NCBI GenBank assembly: GCA_933228675.1
Contig: OW121740.1
Span: forward strand, 55,243,000 to 55,306,999
Origin: Stomorhina lunata
Lineage: Eukaryota > Arthropoda > Insecta > Diptera > Rhiniidae
Direction: 5' to 3'
DNA length: 64,000 nt
Part shown: positions 10,700-21,623 of the stretch, in pieces
Layout of the letters: every line of letters starts with the position of its first letter
Position numbering within the stretch: position 1 is the stretch's first letter
Made by a program: the position numbers and the translations under genes
Notes under the pieces: generated by a model
The model's input: the letters and a program-made list of their open reading frames with translations, nothing else
The model's database searches: none
Told to the model about the DNA's origin: nothing

Positions 10700-11530
10700 T
10701 AAAAAGGAGACTTCTTAAGTACGCCACAACCTATCGAAGCTGGTGTACCCCAAGGTAGCATATTAGGCCCAATCTTGTATGTTATATATACTTCTGATAT
10801 GCCTACAAACATAAATACAATCACATTTGAAGATGATACTGCCATTCTAAGTATTGATGAAACCCTTTTGAATCATCTCGGCATTTGCAAAACCATATAT
10901 TCTATTTAGAAAAATGGCTCAAACAATGGAAAATAAAAGTAAACGAACAAAAGTGCATTCATATTAACTTTACGTTACGCAGGGAATCGTACTCTTCAGT
11001 AACAATAAATAACCAAATTATTCCCCACCAAACAGAAGTGAAATACCTTGACATTCACTTGGATAGACGGCTCACGTGGAAATGTCATATAAATGTCAAA
11101 CTCGCACAAATTAAGCTAAAATCATCCCAAATTAACTTTCTTCATCCAAACTTAGTTTAGATTGCAAAATCTTTCTCTACAATTCAATTATTAAGCCAAT
11201 ATAGTGCTATGGAATTCAATTGTGGGGCACTGTCTCAGAGTCAAATATTGAAAAAATTTAAAGGCGACAAAATAAACTCCTAAGAATCACTACAGGTGCC
11301 CCGGGGTATATTAAAAATTTGAACTTACATAAAGACCTTGAGGTTCCGTTGGTTAAAACCGAAATATCAAAATGTGTTGTCAATTACATTAATAAGTTAG
11401 CATGCCACCCGAATCCACTAGCCCGAAACATTTTAAATAGTCGTGGCCATATCCGCCTCTGAAGGAGAGATACGGCGACCTGCACAGCCGTTAAAGGAAA
11501 AGAATTTTAACATAAAATCCAATTATAAAA
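10700..11530 (+). pseudogene. Jockey-like LINE reverse transcriptase relic (first copy)
   Basis: A plus-strand frame reads [19 protein letters not shown], then FEDDTAIL, where Glu replaces the usual Ala of the FADD catalytic box. It continues as [17 protein letters not shown] and EVKYLDIHLDRRLTWKCHI, the usual thumb region, at 10885-11160. Stops and frame changes follow. It is a decayed RT core with no ends that I can define. Confidence 0.7.
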
Positions 11531-11612
11531 AAAGAAAAGCTCACCATGGATGGACTTTTATAACTCAATAATTTAGATTTAAGATTTGATAACCTTTTGT
11601 TAGTTCATTATA

Positions 11613-12916
11613 TCGGGTGTTTTTTATTGAGGTATAGAACTTTAAGTTGGCATAACTTTTTTAACTGGCGGCCATTTTGTCAGCTGTCAAGTGATTAATA
11701 TTTAGTTTGGTTTGCCATTTCATCATGAACAGGTTGACAAAAGAACAACGCTTGCAAATCGTGCAAATTTATTTCGAAAATAATGGTTCAGTTCGCGAAG
11801 TTTACCGCAATCTCCGTCCATTTTATGTTCGACATAATCGTCCATCAGAGCAATTAATTCGGTTAACCATGGATCGTTTTCGCACTACGTTTACTCTATG
11901 TGATAATACTCATCCGAAGCGACGTCGAACAGTGCGCACCGAAGAAACAATTGCCGCTGTAGAGAAAAGTGTTGAAGAGGACCCGAATGAATCGATTCGC
12001 CACCGTGCACAGCAATTGGAGCTTTGTCCATCAACTTTATGGAAGATTTTGCGCAAAGATCTTGGCTTGCGACCTTACAAGATCCAGCTTGTGCAAGAAT
12101 TAAAGCCGCGAGACCATGCAATGCGTCGTGATTTTGGTGTATGGGCCGAAAATTAGATTGATCTCGATGCTGATTTTCATCGCAAAATTTTGTTCAGTGA
12201 TAAGGCTCATTTTTGGTTAAATGGCTACGTCAACAAGCAAAATTGCCGCATTTGGAGTGAAGAGAATCCCCATGAGACCCTTGAGACGACATTACATCCA
12301 CAAAAACTGACTGTTTGGTGTGCTCTATGGGCTGGTGGAGTCATTGCGCCATACTTCTTCCGAAATAATGCTGGAGAGTCAGTTACCATAAATGGAGACC
12401 GGTATAGAGCCATGATAACCGACCATTTTGTTCCCTAATTGGATGGCATGAATGTGGATGAGTTGTGGTTCCAACAAGACGGCGCTACATGCCACACAGC
12501 GCACATCACAATTGATTTATTGAAGGAAACATTCGATGAGCGCATAATTTCGCGGAATGGACCTGTCAATTGGCCACCAAGATCGTGCGATTTGACACCA
12601 CTGGATTATTTTCTTTGGGGATATGTGAAGTCGCTCGTCTACGCCAACAAACCAGAAACGTTAGGGGACTTGGAAGCCAACATTCGTGGCGTTATTGCCA
12701 ACATACGGCCCCATATGCTCGAAAAAGTAGTTGAAAATTGGACCTGTAGAATTGGCTTTATTCGAGCCAGCCGCGGCGGCCATATGCCCGAAATCATATT
12801 TAAACATTAATGGCATAAAATTATCCTTCCAATAAAGCCAAATTGATGGACATTAAAACGATTTTCTTGTGTTTTATTTCAATTCGAAGTTCTATACCTC
12901 TAAAAAAAACACCCAT
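11613..12916 (+). mobile_element. Mariner-like element copy B, a chimera of copies C and A
   Basis: TA flanks at 11611-11612 and 12917-12918. Up to about 11830 the copy agrees with C (TCGGGTG start, Met-Asn at the start of the transposase, NLRPFYV). From about 11911 it agrees with A (HPKRRR, EKSVEE, the same TAG and TAA stops, Lys after the first Asp). The switch falls in the roughly 80 bases between. Transposase frame 11707-12810, dead for the same reasons as A. Confidence 0.9.
11707..12810 (+). pseudogene. Mariner-like transposase, copy B (two nonsense mutations)
   Basis: The frame is as in copy A, with stops at equivalent places (12154 and 12437). Its first 40 residues carry the C-type changes (Asn for Lys, Arg for Leu, Val for Gly in the RNLRPFYVRHN block). 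The rest is as copy A, including WFQQDGATCHTAHIT. The protein could not be made whole. Confidence 0.85.
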
Positions 12917-12918
12917 TA

Positions 12919-13474
12919 TAAGCTTTGAAATCAAACGTAGAATCATACTTGCCAATCGATGCTATTTTGGACTAAGCAAACAGCTAAGAAATAAAGTCCT
13001 TTCTGTAAGAACTAAAATCATGCTCTATAAAACGCTCATACTACCCGTGTTATTGTATGGTGTTGAATCATGGACACTTGCACAGACAGATGAAGCTATC
13101 CTTGGAGTATTTGAGAGGAAAATTCAATGAGTATCGACATCGAATGAACCATGAGCTGTATGAGTTATACGCTGACATCGACATAGTAAAACGCATTAAG
13201 CAACAGCGTCTGCGTTGGCTAGGACATGTTGTGCGAATGGATGAAAATACTCCGGCAAGAAAAGTCTTCGATAATGATCCAGAGGGAACGCGTAGAAGAG
13301 GGCGTCCAAAACTTCGATGGAAAGACCAAGTAGAAGAAAATCTTTTGAAACTTGGTATAAGAAATTGGAGAATATGCGCACAAGATAGAGGCGCTTGGAA
13401 TTCTAAAATATGCTCGGCCTTTGACCTAAACAGGTTGTAATTTAAGGCCATTTAACAAACAAAACAAACAAAAT
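12919..13474 (+). pseudogene. RTE-like LINE fragment (second copy)
   Basis: Same sequence as 9637-10192, offset by 3282 bases. I saw no difference between the two by eye, including the frame change near 13127. It belongs to the second unit of the tandem duplication. Confidence 0.75.
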
Positions 13475-13981
13475 GCAGTGGTTGGCGAATGACTGTCCAG
13501 ATTTCATAGGGGGCCAAAGTAGAACACCAAATGAATAAAGTCTTATGGCAGATGTTATTTTCGCATTTATCGCCAATGAAAAACTATATTGTTTTAAATT
13601 GTTTAACCTATCCCCTTTAGTTAATGAGTTTTTGGCATTTGGAAAAAATTGATGAACCCTTGTTCAGTTTTTTGATTAAGAATATTGACAGAATCGATTG
13701 ATCAGTTTGCAAGGAGCGATAAAAATAACAAAGTAGGTATAACAATTCTAAACAATAAGTAAATTTATTGAAATGTTGTACAAATTCAGAGGCTAAATGC
13801 TTTTTAGCAAATATTGTATAACATATGCTAAGGGTTTTCAAAATAATTTATTTTGCAAAAAATTAATTAAACCCCTTTACTGTCACGAACTTTTGACAAA
13901 TAATTTCCAATGTAGTGAATTTTCGCTATGGATATATGCAAGCTCTTAGAAAGCTATTTGACCCAACGAAAATTCATACTT

Positions 13982-14812
13982 TAAAAAGGAGACTTCTTAA
14001 GTACGCCACAACCTATCGAAGCTGGTGTACCCCAAGGTAGCATATTAGGCCCAATCTTGTATGTTATATATACTTCTGATATGCCTACAAACATAAATAC
14101 AATCACATTTGAAGATGATACTGCCATTCTAAGTATTGATGAAACCCTTTTGAATCATCTCGGCATTTGCAAAACCATATATTCTATTTAGAAAAATGGC
14201 TCAAACAATGGAAAATAAAAGTAAACGAACAAAAGTGCATTCATATTAACTTTACGTTACGCAGGGAATCGTACTCTTCAGTAACAATAAATAACCAAAT
14301 TATTCCCCACCAAACAGAAGTGAAATACCTTGACATTCACTTGGATAGACGGCTCACGTGGAAATGTCATATAAATGTCAAACTCGCACAAATTAAGCTA
14401 AAATCATCCCAAATTAACTTTCTTCATCCAAACTTAGTTTAGATTGCAAAATCTTTCTCTACAATTCAATTATTAAGCCAATATAGTGCTATGGAATTCA
14501 ATTGTGGGGCACTGTCTCAGAGTCAAATATTGAAAAAATTTAAAGGCGACAAAATAAACTCCTAAGAATCACTACAGGTGCCCCGGGGTATATTAAAAAT
14601 TTGAACTTACATAAAGACCTTGAGGTTCCGTTGGTTAAAACCGAAATATCAAAATGTGTTGTCAATTACATTAATAAGTTAGCATGCCACCCGAATCCAC
14701 TAGCCCGAAACATTTTAAATAGTCGTGGCCATATCCGCCTCTGAAGGAGAGATACGGCGACCTGCACAGCCGTTAAAGGAAAAGAATTTTAACATAAAAT
14801 CCAATTATAAAA
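13982..14812 (+). pseudogene. Jockey-like LINE relic (second copy)
   Basis: Same sequence as 10700-11530, offset by 3282 bases, with the same FEDD box and the same stops. Confidence 0.7.
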
Positions 14813-14894
14813 AAAGAAAAGCTCACCATGGATGGACTTTTATAACTCAATAATTTAGATTTAAGATTTGATAACCTTTTGTTAGTTCATTATA

Positions 14895-16156
14895 TCGGGT
14901 GTTTTTTATTGAGGTATAGAACTTTAAGTTGGCATAACTTTTTTAACTGGCGGCCATTTTGTCAGCTGTCAAGTGATTAATATTTAGTTTGGTTTGCCAT
15001 TTCATCATGAACAGGTTGACAAAAGAACAACGCTTGCAAATCGTGCAAATTTATTTCGAAAATAATGGTTCAGTTCGCGAAGTTTACCGCAATCTCCGTC
15101 CATTTTATGTTCGACATAATCGTCCATCAGAGCAATTAATTCGGTTAACCATGGATCGTTTTCGCACTACGTTTACTCTATGTGATAATACGCATCCGCA
15201 GCGACGTCGAACAGTGCGCACCGAAGAAACAATTGCCGCTGTAGAGCAAAATGTTGAAGAGGACCCGAATGAATCGATTCGCCACCGTGCACAGCAATTG
15301 GAGCTTTGTCCATCAACTTTATGGAAGTTGATGCAAGAATTAAAGCCGCGAGACCATGCAATGCGTCGTGATTTTGGTGTATGGGCCGAAAATGAGATTG
15401 ATCTCGATGCTGATTTTCATCGCAAAATTTTGTTCAGTGATGAGGCTCATTTTTGGTTGAATGGCTACGTCAACAAGCAAAATTGCCGCATTTGGAGTGA
15501 AGAGAATCCACATGAGACCCTTGAGACGCCATTATATTCACAAAAACTGACTGTTTGGTGTGCTCTATGGGCTGGTTGAGTCATTGGGCCATACTTCTTC
15601 CGAAATAATGCTGGAGAGTAAGTTACCATAAATGGAGACCGGTATAGAGCCATTATAACCGACTATTTTGTTCCCCAATTGGATGGCATGAATGTGGATG
15701 AGTTGTGGTTCCAACAAGACGGCGCTACATGCCACACAGCGCACGTCACAATTGATTTATTGAAGGAAACATTCGATGAGCGCATAATTTCGCGGAATGG
15801 ACCTGTCAATTGGCCACCAAGATCGTGCGATTTGACACCACTGGATTATTTTCTTTGGGGATATGTGAAGTCGCTCGTCTACTCCAACAAACCAGAAACG
15901 TTAGGGGATTTGGAAGCCAACATTCGTGGCGTTATTGCCAACATACGGCCCCATATGCTCGAAAAAGTAGTTGGAAATTGGACCTGTAGAATTGGCTTTA
16001 TTCGAGCCAGCCGCGGCGGCCACATGCCCGAAATCATATTTAAACATTAATGGCATAAAATTATCCTTCCAATAAATCCAAATTGATGGACATTAAAACG
16101 ATTTTCTTGTGTTTTATTTCAATTCGAAGTTCTATACCTCTAAAAAAAACACCCAT
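14895..16156 (+). mobile_element. Mariner-like element copy C, internally deleted
   Basis: TA flanks at 14893-14894 and 16157-16158; TIRs as in A and B. The transposase begins at 14989. A deletion of about 42 bases removes the RKDLGLRPYKIQL part, joining WKL to MQELKP in frame. Stops occur at 15577 (TGA for Gly) and about 15618 (TAA for Ser). Acidic residues of the core remain, and the residue after the first Asp is Glu here. A dead copy with a different history from A. Confidence 0.9.
14989..16050 (+). pseudogene. Mariner-like transposase, copy C
   Basis: Open from 14989 to 15579 (196 residues), then broken, then open 15679-16050. It lacks the segment between the helix-turn-helix region and the catalytic core described for the element, and carries two nonsense codons. 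FSDEAHF, WFQQDGATCHTAHVT and SCDLTPLDYFLWG are readable. Confidence 0.85.
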
Positions 16157-16179
16157 TATTAAATGAAGATACAATAAAT

Positions 16180-16625
16180 ACAAATAAGCTGAAAAAAAAC
16201 TTCGCTAAAGAGCATAACATGATCAAATGCGTAGTTTACTTTTCTATAAAGAACATAATACATATGTACAGACAAATATTCATTTGTTTAAAAGTTATAA
16301 CATTACTACTTTTTTACCCTTTTTATCCCCTAATTTCAAAAAAGTACCATATGCATATTTGGCACTTCTTTGGTACCAATTGAATTCGGTACATTTTATT
16401 AAAACGTAGTTATCATAATGTTACTATTAATATTAATTTTTGAGATGTTAAGTTATCATTTCATCCCTTTTTTTACCCATTTTGGCGCTAAAATCAAAAA
16501 AGTACCAAATACGTGTTCAATATTTCTTTCACATCTATTGACTGCAGTACAAAGTTCCTTTTTATATTCTTTGGTTTAAAAAATAAGAGTGGGTAAAAAA
16601 TCCAAAAAACTATTTTCACCCTTTT
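16180..16625 (-). repeat. Dispersed repeat matching part of the piggyBac-like element at 46.9 kb, inverted
   Basis: The stretch with CTTCGCTAAAGAGCATAAC, the AAAAAGTACCA blocks and GGTACCAATTGAATTCGGTA is the reverse complement of about 47207-47650, with moderate divergence. No coding sequence. It is probably a fragment of a related element. Confidence 0.7.
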
Positions 16626-16837
16626 TATACCATTCACCAGTAGGTGAAAGGGTATTAAAAGTTTGTCGTTCAGTTTGTATTTTTTTTTATTATTCGTCCA
16701 TCAAGTTGAAATCAAGTTTGTGGAGCTCCTAATTTTCCTACGCAGCACGCTATTTAATTTCATTAAAATCGGTCCATAAACATCCATAAATATCGCTAAA
16801 ATACCAAACTTCGATGACGAATTTAAAAATTCTTTTT
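16626..16837 (-). repeat. Outer hairpin-terminated repeat, first segment
   Basis: It starts with a hairpin terminus (TATACCATTCACCAGTAGG followed by TGAAAGGGTAT), as in family I, then the block with CATTAAAATCGGTCCATAAAC. It is interrupted at 16838 by a full family I copy and resumes at 19422. Mariner 20019-21310 also sits within it, and its other end is at 21385. Confidence 0.6.
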
Positions 16838-16972
16838 TATACCCTTCACCAATAGGTGAAAGGGTATTATAAGTTTGTGATTCCGTTTGTAATTTTTTTA
16901 TTAGTGATCGTAGACCCCATAAAAATTATACCGATCGACTCAGAATCGGGAGGAGAATCGATTAAGCGATGT

Positions 16973-17014
16973 CCGTCTGTCTGTCTGTCTGTCTGTCCGT
17001 CTGTCTGTCTGTCT
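16973..17014 (+). repeat. GTCTGTC microsatellite in family I repeat
   Basis: Uninterrupted GTCT/GTCC tetranucleotide run next to the ATCGATTAAGCGAT block. The same tract on the facing copy is at 24043-24095. Confidence 0.9.
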
Positions 17015-17774
17015 GTTGAAATCAAGTTTCTGAAGCCCCTGGAGGAAGAACCTACATAAATTATATATCAGATTTTAGGAAACTCTCCCGCAATGAACGC
17101 TATTAAATTTCATTAAAATCGGTTTATAAACGCCGAAAATATCGAAAATATACCAAAAATTAGACGAAAATTTTAAAATTTTTGATTGAAACACACTTTT
17201 AAATAACAAGAGAAAAAAGATACTCCTGGTGTACATGTGATAATATTTTATATATCAGATTGTAGGAAATAGTTTCCCAAAGCACTCTGTAAAATTTTAT
17301 CAAAATCGGTTCATAAACAACTGAGATATCGCCAAAACACTGAATTTGATGTATCGCAAATTGCCCAAAGTTCGCATTAGAGAATGTTTGTTGAAAAAAT
17401 GAAATGCAGAAATAGGAAAAATCATCCTCCTTAGCACGGACCTACATAAATTTTATATCAGATTTTAGGAAATTCCCCCGCCAAGCACGTTATTAAATTT
17501 TATCAAAAGCGGTCCATAAACAATTGAGATATCGCAATAACACTACATTTGATGTACAGCAAATTGCCCAAAGTACGTGTCTAAGAAATTTTGTTTACAT
17601 TTCGTAAGTATTGTTTCAGCGATATCTCAGGTGTTTATGGACCGATTGTGATAAAATTTGACATCGTTCTTTGTGTGAGGATTTTCTAAAATCTATACTC
17701 CACAAATCTGATTACGAATACCATTCAAACTGTACCGATCAACTTTGAATCGGCAGGAAAATCGATTTCGCGAC

Positions 17775-17860
17775 CTCCGTCCGTCTGTTTGTCTGTCCGT
17801 CCGTCCGTCTGTTTGTTTGTCCGTCCGTCTGTTTTTTTGTCCGTCCGTCTACCTGTCTGT
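17775..17860 (+). repeat. CCGTCYGTTTGT minisatellite in family I repeat
   Basis: Imperfect 8- to 12-base units of CCGTCCGT, CTGTTTGT and CTGTCTGT. It marks the second, inner tract of the family and corresponds to 23185-23270 on the facing copy. Confidence 0.85.
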
Positions 17861-19421
17861 AATTTTTTCTGTTGTAGTCAAGTTTTTGGAGTTCCTGTTT
17901 TGTCGATATCTCAGGTGTTTATTTTGATGAATTTTAATAGCGTCCTTCGCAGGAGATTACCTAAATCCTGATGCATTCGGTAATTTGTGGTAGATATAAT
18001 TTAGCGTTTAAGCGATAGTGTTTTGATCGACAATGATAAAATTCAGGGTGGGACAATATCCTAAAATTTTGTGCAAAATCCAGGAGCTTCACAAATCTGA
18101 TTTTAGCAGACAGACACTCTGCATTAATCTTAATTTTGTGTCTGACTTTTGAACATTATGATAACATTTGAGAATGTTTTATATATCAAATTATAGGTAA
18201 TCTTCCTAGGAAGTACAAAAATGCAGCTAATTACATGATATCCGTTCAAAACCTACATATGTATGTAAGTATCTCACATATCAACGAAAATTTAAATTTT
18301 TTAATTGCAATTGGGAGAAATCCGTTCACGTTTGACAATTGATCCCTTATAACTTCGCCTAAGATACGATGATGACATTTAGTATAAAGACGTTGTACAA
18401 TACTGATATTCAGGGCGATAGCGCCTGAAATAAACTTTCTAGAGGGACAATATTTGACAAAAGTATTTCTGATCACTTGAAAAGTTCGATATTGAAAATG
18501 GGCGAGCTCTATTCACATTTAGTGAAATCTCCCATATAACCCCGACCGGGAATCGATTTAATGCTGATAAATTAAATCACATTAAAATTGCACAAGGAAC
18601 TAGAGCAAAACTTTCCAAACATCCATCGGACAGATCGAAAGAACTATACATCCCAAATATTATTGATGAAGTGTTCATTTTAATTAATTAACTAACTTCA
18701 GATTAATAAGTAAATCTTTAATAACTTTTCCGACAAAGCTGATATCCATACATTCAAAAGCTATATATTTCACGTATGTATCTAAAACTAAGAGTGTATA
18801 CCCTATAATTTTAAGGCTTATCATTGTTAAAGCTTTGACCTAAATCAGTCCGCTAACTTCAGAGTTTTACATAACTAATCAAGAACTTTTACTAGTTGGA
18901 TAATTCGTACGAATTAAAGTGCACAACCCTCACTGGGCACTGTGTTTTTGGGTTGCATGCCAGAATACTTAAACTTCATCAAATCGATCTGCTATTGCAA
19001 ATGTAAGGGCATCTACATTTTGAAGCATCTTTTCTGCATGGTTTATCCGGTCTATCGAACTTTATTAAATGTTCGTAAAATATGTGTCTATTTTATTTCG
19101 AAGCTACTGGCTGGCTTAAATATCCATTCTCTACTTGTAGTCTAGTAATCATTATCTTTCACAAAGGGACCACTTAAAAACCCAAGTGAAGCTTCCCTAG
19201 ACATCAGTCACCTGCCCAACCTAACCTTTGGGTGCATAACTATTCTAGATGATGACGCCACCGAAAAGCTTTTCTTTTTCCGACTCTTAATTTTAAAGAC
19301 TCTTTGCATATAATACTAGTATAACCGAATTTTGCTTGGAATTACATTAAGTACTTTTGCAACACCATTGGTGAAGGGTATCCAAGATTCGGCAAAGCCG
19401 AATATACCACTCTTACTTGTT

Positions 19422-20018
19422 TAAAAATACAGTTTTTAATTTTTTTTTTTAATTCTCACCGAATTTTGAATTTTGATAAAATTTGATAGCATGTTGCATT
19501 AGAGTATTTTCAAAAATCTGATATATATGTAATTCAAAAAAATTAAAAAAAAAATAATGTACATCGATAACTTTTGCTTTTCCGATATTTCGGTTATTGA
19601 TCTACCGATTTTGATGAAATTTAACAGTTTGCAGCGTTAAATGATTTCCTAAAATTTAATATACAGTTCTAAAAACTTTTTTTAAAAAAACACAGTTTAA
19701 AAAAAAATTGTTTAAATTCTCATCGAATTTTGAATTTTGACGATATCTCTGGTGTTTAAAGACCGATTTGATATATAATTCAAAATTTTTTTAAAAAAAT
19801 ACTGTTTTTTTTTAATTTTAAAATTTGCCAATTTGCGTACAATGATAACTTTTGCTTTGGCGATATCTCGGTTATTGATCTACCGATTTTGATTAAATTA
19901 AATAGTGCGCAGCGTTGAATGATTTCCTAAAATTTGACATACTGATTTAGTATTCACCTAAATCAGTCTTCAGAAACATACACACTTGTAATTGATCAAA
20001 AACTTTTTCCACTATGTA
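19422..20018 (-). repeat. Outer hairpin-terminated repeat, second segment
   Basis: More modules of the same kind (GATATCTCGG, TTATTGATCTACCGATTTTG, then GATGAAATTTAA). It runs to the TA at 20017-20018 where a mariner inserted, and continues after it to 21385, which carries the ACACCATTGGTGAAGGGTA and CTCTTACTTGTT end. Confidence 0.6.
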
Positions 20019-21310
20019 CAGGGTCCCAGAAAGACCGAAGTGGTGTGAATTGCTTATAACTTTTTATTTAAGAGATATTTTTTTAATTTTTTTTTAAATA
20101 CATTAAATTTATGGGGAATATTTTTGGATTAGTTATTAAAAATGATATCCCGCAAGTGGTGGCCATATTCTGCTTCGCACAAATGTGCTCTTTCCAACAC
20201 ATTTTCTATGACCTTTAGCAAAACTTCCGGTGGTATGTTGTTAATTTCTTCTCGAATATTGGTTTTTAACTCCTCAATAGTCCTAGGCTTATTAACATAA
20301 ACTTTTCCTTTTAAATAGCCCCAAAGAAAACAGTCTGGAGCGGTTAAATCCGGGGACCGCGGAGGCCAATTAAAATTGCTGTTACGAGAAATTATTCTTT
20401 CACCAAAGATGTCGCGTAAAAGAGTCATTGTGGCCCTCGCAGTGTGCGCTGTGGCTCCATCCTGTTGGAACCATATTTGCGGATGGTTTTCCACGGCTGG
20501 CCTTACAAAATTTTGCAACATGGCCTGATATCGATCACCATTGACGGAAATGGCGACACCTTGTTCATTTTCAAAAAAAAAAAATGGGCCAATGATCCTT
20601 TCTGAAGAAACACCGCACCAAACGGTACACTTAACTGGGTGCAATTGTCGTTGATGAAGTACTCTCGGGTTTTCCGTAGCCCATATCCTATAGTTTTGCT
20701 TGTTAACGAACCCATTTAATTGAAAATGGGCTTCGTCACTCATTATTAAGTTATGAATAAAATTTGGATTCTCTTGTGCTTTTTGCTGGAAATAAATTGC
20801 ATAGTCAAGTCGTTGCTGGTAATCTGTTGGTTTCAATTCTTGGACAAGTTGAATTTTGTATGGAAACAATCCTATGGTGTGCAAAATTCGCTGCAGCGAC
20901 GTTCTTGAGAGGCCCAGTTGTGACGAACGTCTCCAGGTTGATGTTTCTGGATCCTCCCGAATACTCTCCTGTACCACTTGAATATTGTCAGCCGTGTGGT
21001 GTCTGCCGGGACCAGGAAGGTTCCTTACTGCTCCTTGTTCTCGAAAATTTGCAACCAGACGGTTTATTGTTGACTGAGAGGGTGCAACCCGCACATTAAA
21101 TTGACGACGGTATGCACGCTGAGTCAACACAATGGACCGTTGATTTGAAAAGTAAATTTTAAACAATTTGGGCACGTTGTTCAATTGTGTATTGCTCCAT
21201 TATAAATTATCCAAGTCTTCTTTACAAAATACTGAAAAGAAAAGAAAAAAAAATTATAATAAAAAAGTTATAAGGAATTCACACCACTTCGGTCTTTCTG
21301 GGCCACCCTG
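20019..21310 (-). mobile_element. Mariner-like element, second family, nearly intact
   Basis: TIRs of about 48 bases: the right end read inward starts CAGGGTGGCCCAGAAAGACC, the left starts CAGGGTCCCAGAAAGACC with two bases missing. TA lies on both sides (20017-20018, 21311-21312). The transposase runs on the minus strand from ATG at 21200 to the stop at 20129. All three catalytic Asp are present. One extra T near 21160 shifts the frame, the only visible lesion. It interrupts the outer hairpin repeat. Confidence 0.9.
20129..21200 (-). pseudogene. Mariner-like transposase, second family, one frameshift
   Basis: The ATG at 21200 reads MEQYTIEQRAQIV and then hits TAA because of one extra T. From there on the next frame is open for over 340 residues to 20129. 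The N-terminal helix-turn-helix region has RAYRRQFNVR and FREQGAVRNLPGPGR. The catalytic blocks are MSDEAHF, WFQQDGATAHTA and PPRSPDLTAPDCFLWGYLK, with 36 residues between the last two Asp. The family cuts DNA at TIRs and integrates at TA. Except for the frameshift, every expected block is in place, so this is a recent copy. A start at the TTG of 21184 is less likely. Confidence 0.85.
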
Positions 21311-21312
21311 TA

Positions 21313-21385
21313 CTTTACTTTTGTAACACCATTGGTGAAGGGTACTTAAGGTTTGGCATAGCAGAATATAGCACTCTTACTTGTT
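21313..21385 (-). repeat. Outer hairpin-terminated repeat, terminal segment
   Basis: ACACCATTGGTGAAGGGTA, a decayed GGCATAGCAGAATATAGC hairpin, and CTCTTACTTGTT. This matches 19345-19421. It completes the outer element interrupted by the mariner. Confidence 0.65.
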
Positions 21386-21623
21386 AGTTTTAAAATTGAC
21401 AAAAAATACAGATAACAATAAAATCAAACAAAAATACGCCAAGTGCAAAATACATACATACATATTTATGTGTCAATAAACGTGATGACCAACATAATAA
21501 ACGCCACTTGCAACCAAAACACGAACGATCGGTAAAGTGTTCGAAAATGACAAAAAAAAATGTAGAAAAACCAAAAATATTTTTTAGTATGAATTTACAA
21601 AACAATGTCATATTTATTACTGC

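Larger units (their letters stand above)
8330..14894. repeat. Tandem duplication, two units of 3282 bp
   Basis: Unit 1 is mariner A plus a spacer (8330-11612); unit 2 is mariner B plus the same spacer (11613-14894). A third mariner, C, follows but its right flank is unrelated. All positions match at an offset of 3282, and translated pieces of the spacer are identical. The pattern fits recombination between two mariner copies that once bordered one spacer. Confidence 0.9.
16838..19421 (-). mobile_element. Full-length hairpin-terminated modular repeat, family I (left arm of the giant inverted repeat)
   Basis: One terminus is the hairpin TATACCCTTCACC / GGTGAAAGGGTAT at 16838. The other ends in GGCAAAGCCGAATATACC, then TCTTACTTGTT at 19421. 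Inside are two GTCTGTCTGTC tracts (16973-17014, 17777-17860) and about five divergent modules built on CGATATCTC, a spacer, and GACCGATTTTGATAAAATTT. It is nearly the reverse complement of 21624-24229. No protein is readable; open frames over the GTCTGTC tracts are artefacts. Class unknown. Confidence 0.75.

Noticed and set aside
8330..16156. A single large transposon carrying several mariner genes
   Set aside because: Each mariner has its own TIRs and TA flanks, and the spacer repeats exactly, so separate elements plus a tandem duplication explain it better.
16856..17059. Open frames with Cys-Leu-Ser-Val repeats over CTGT tracts, here and at 17745-17971, 23163-23384 and 29902-30159
   Set aside because: Translation of GTCTGTC microsatellites within non-coding repeats.
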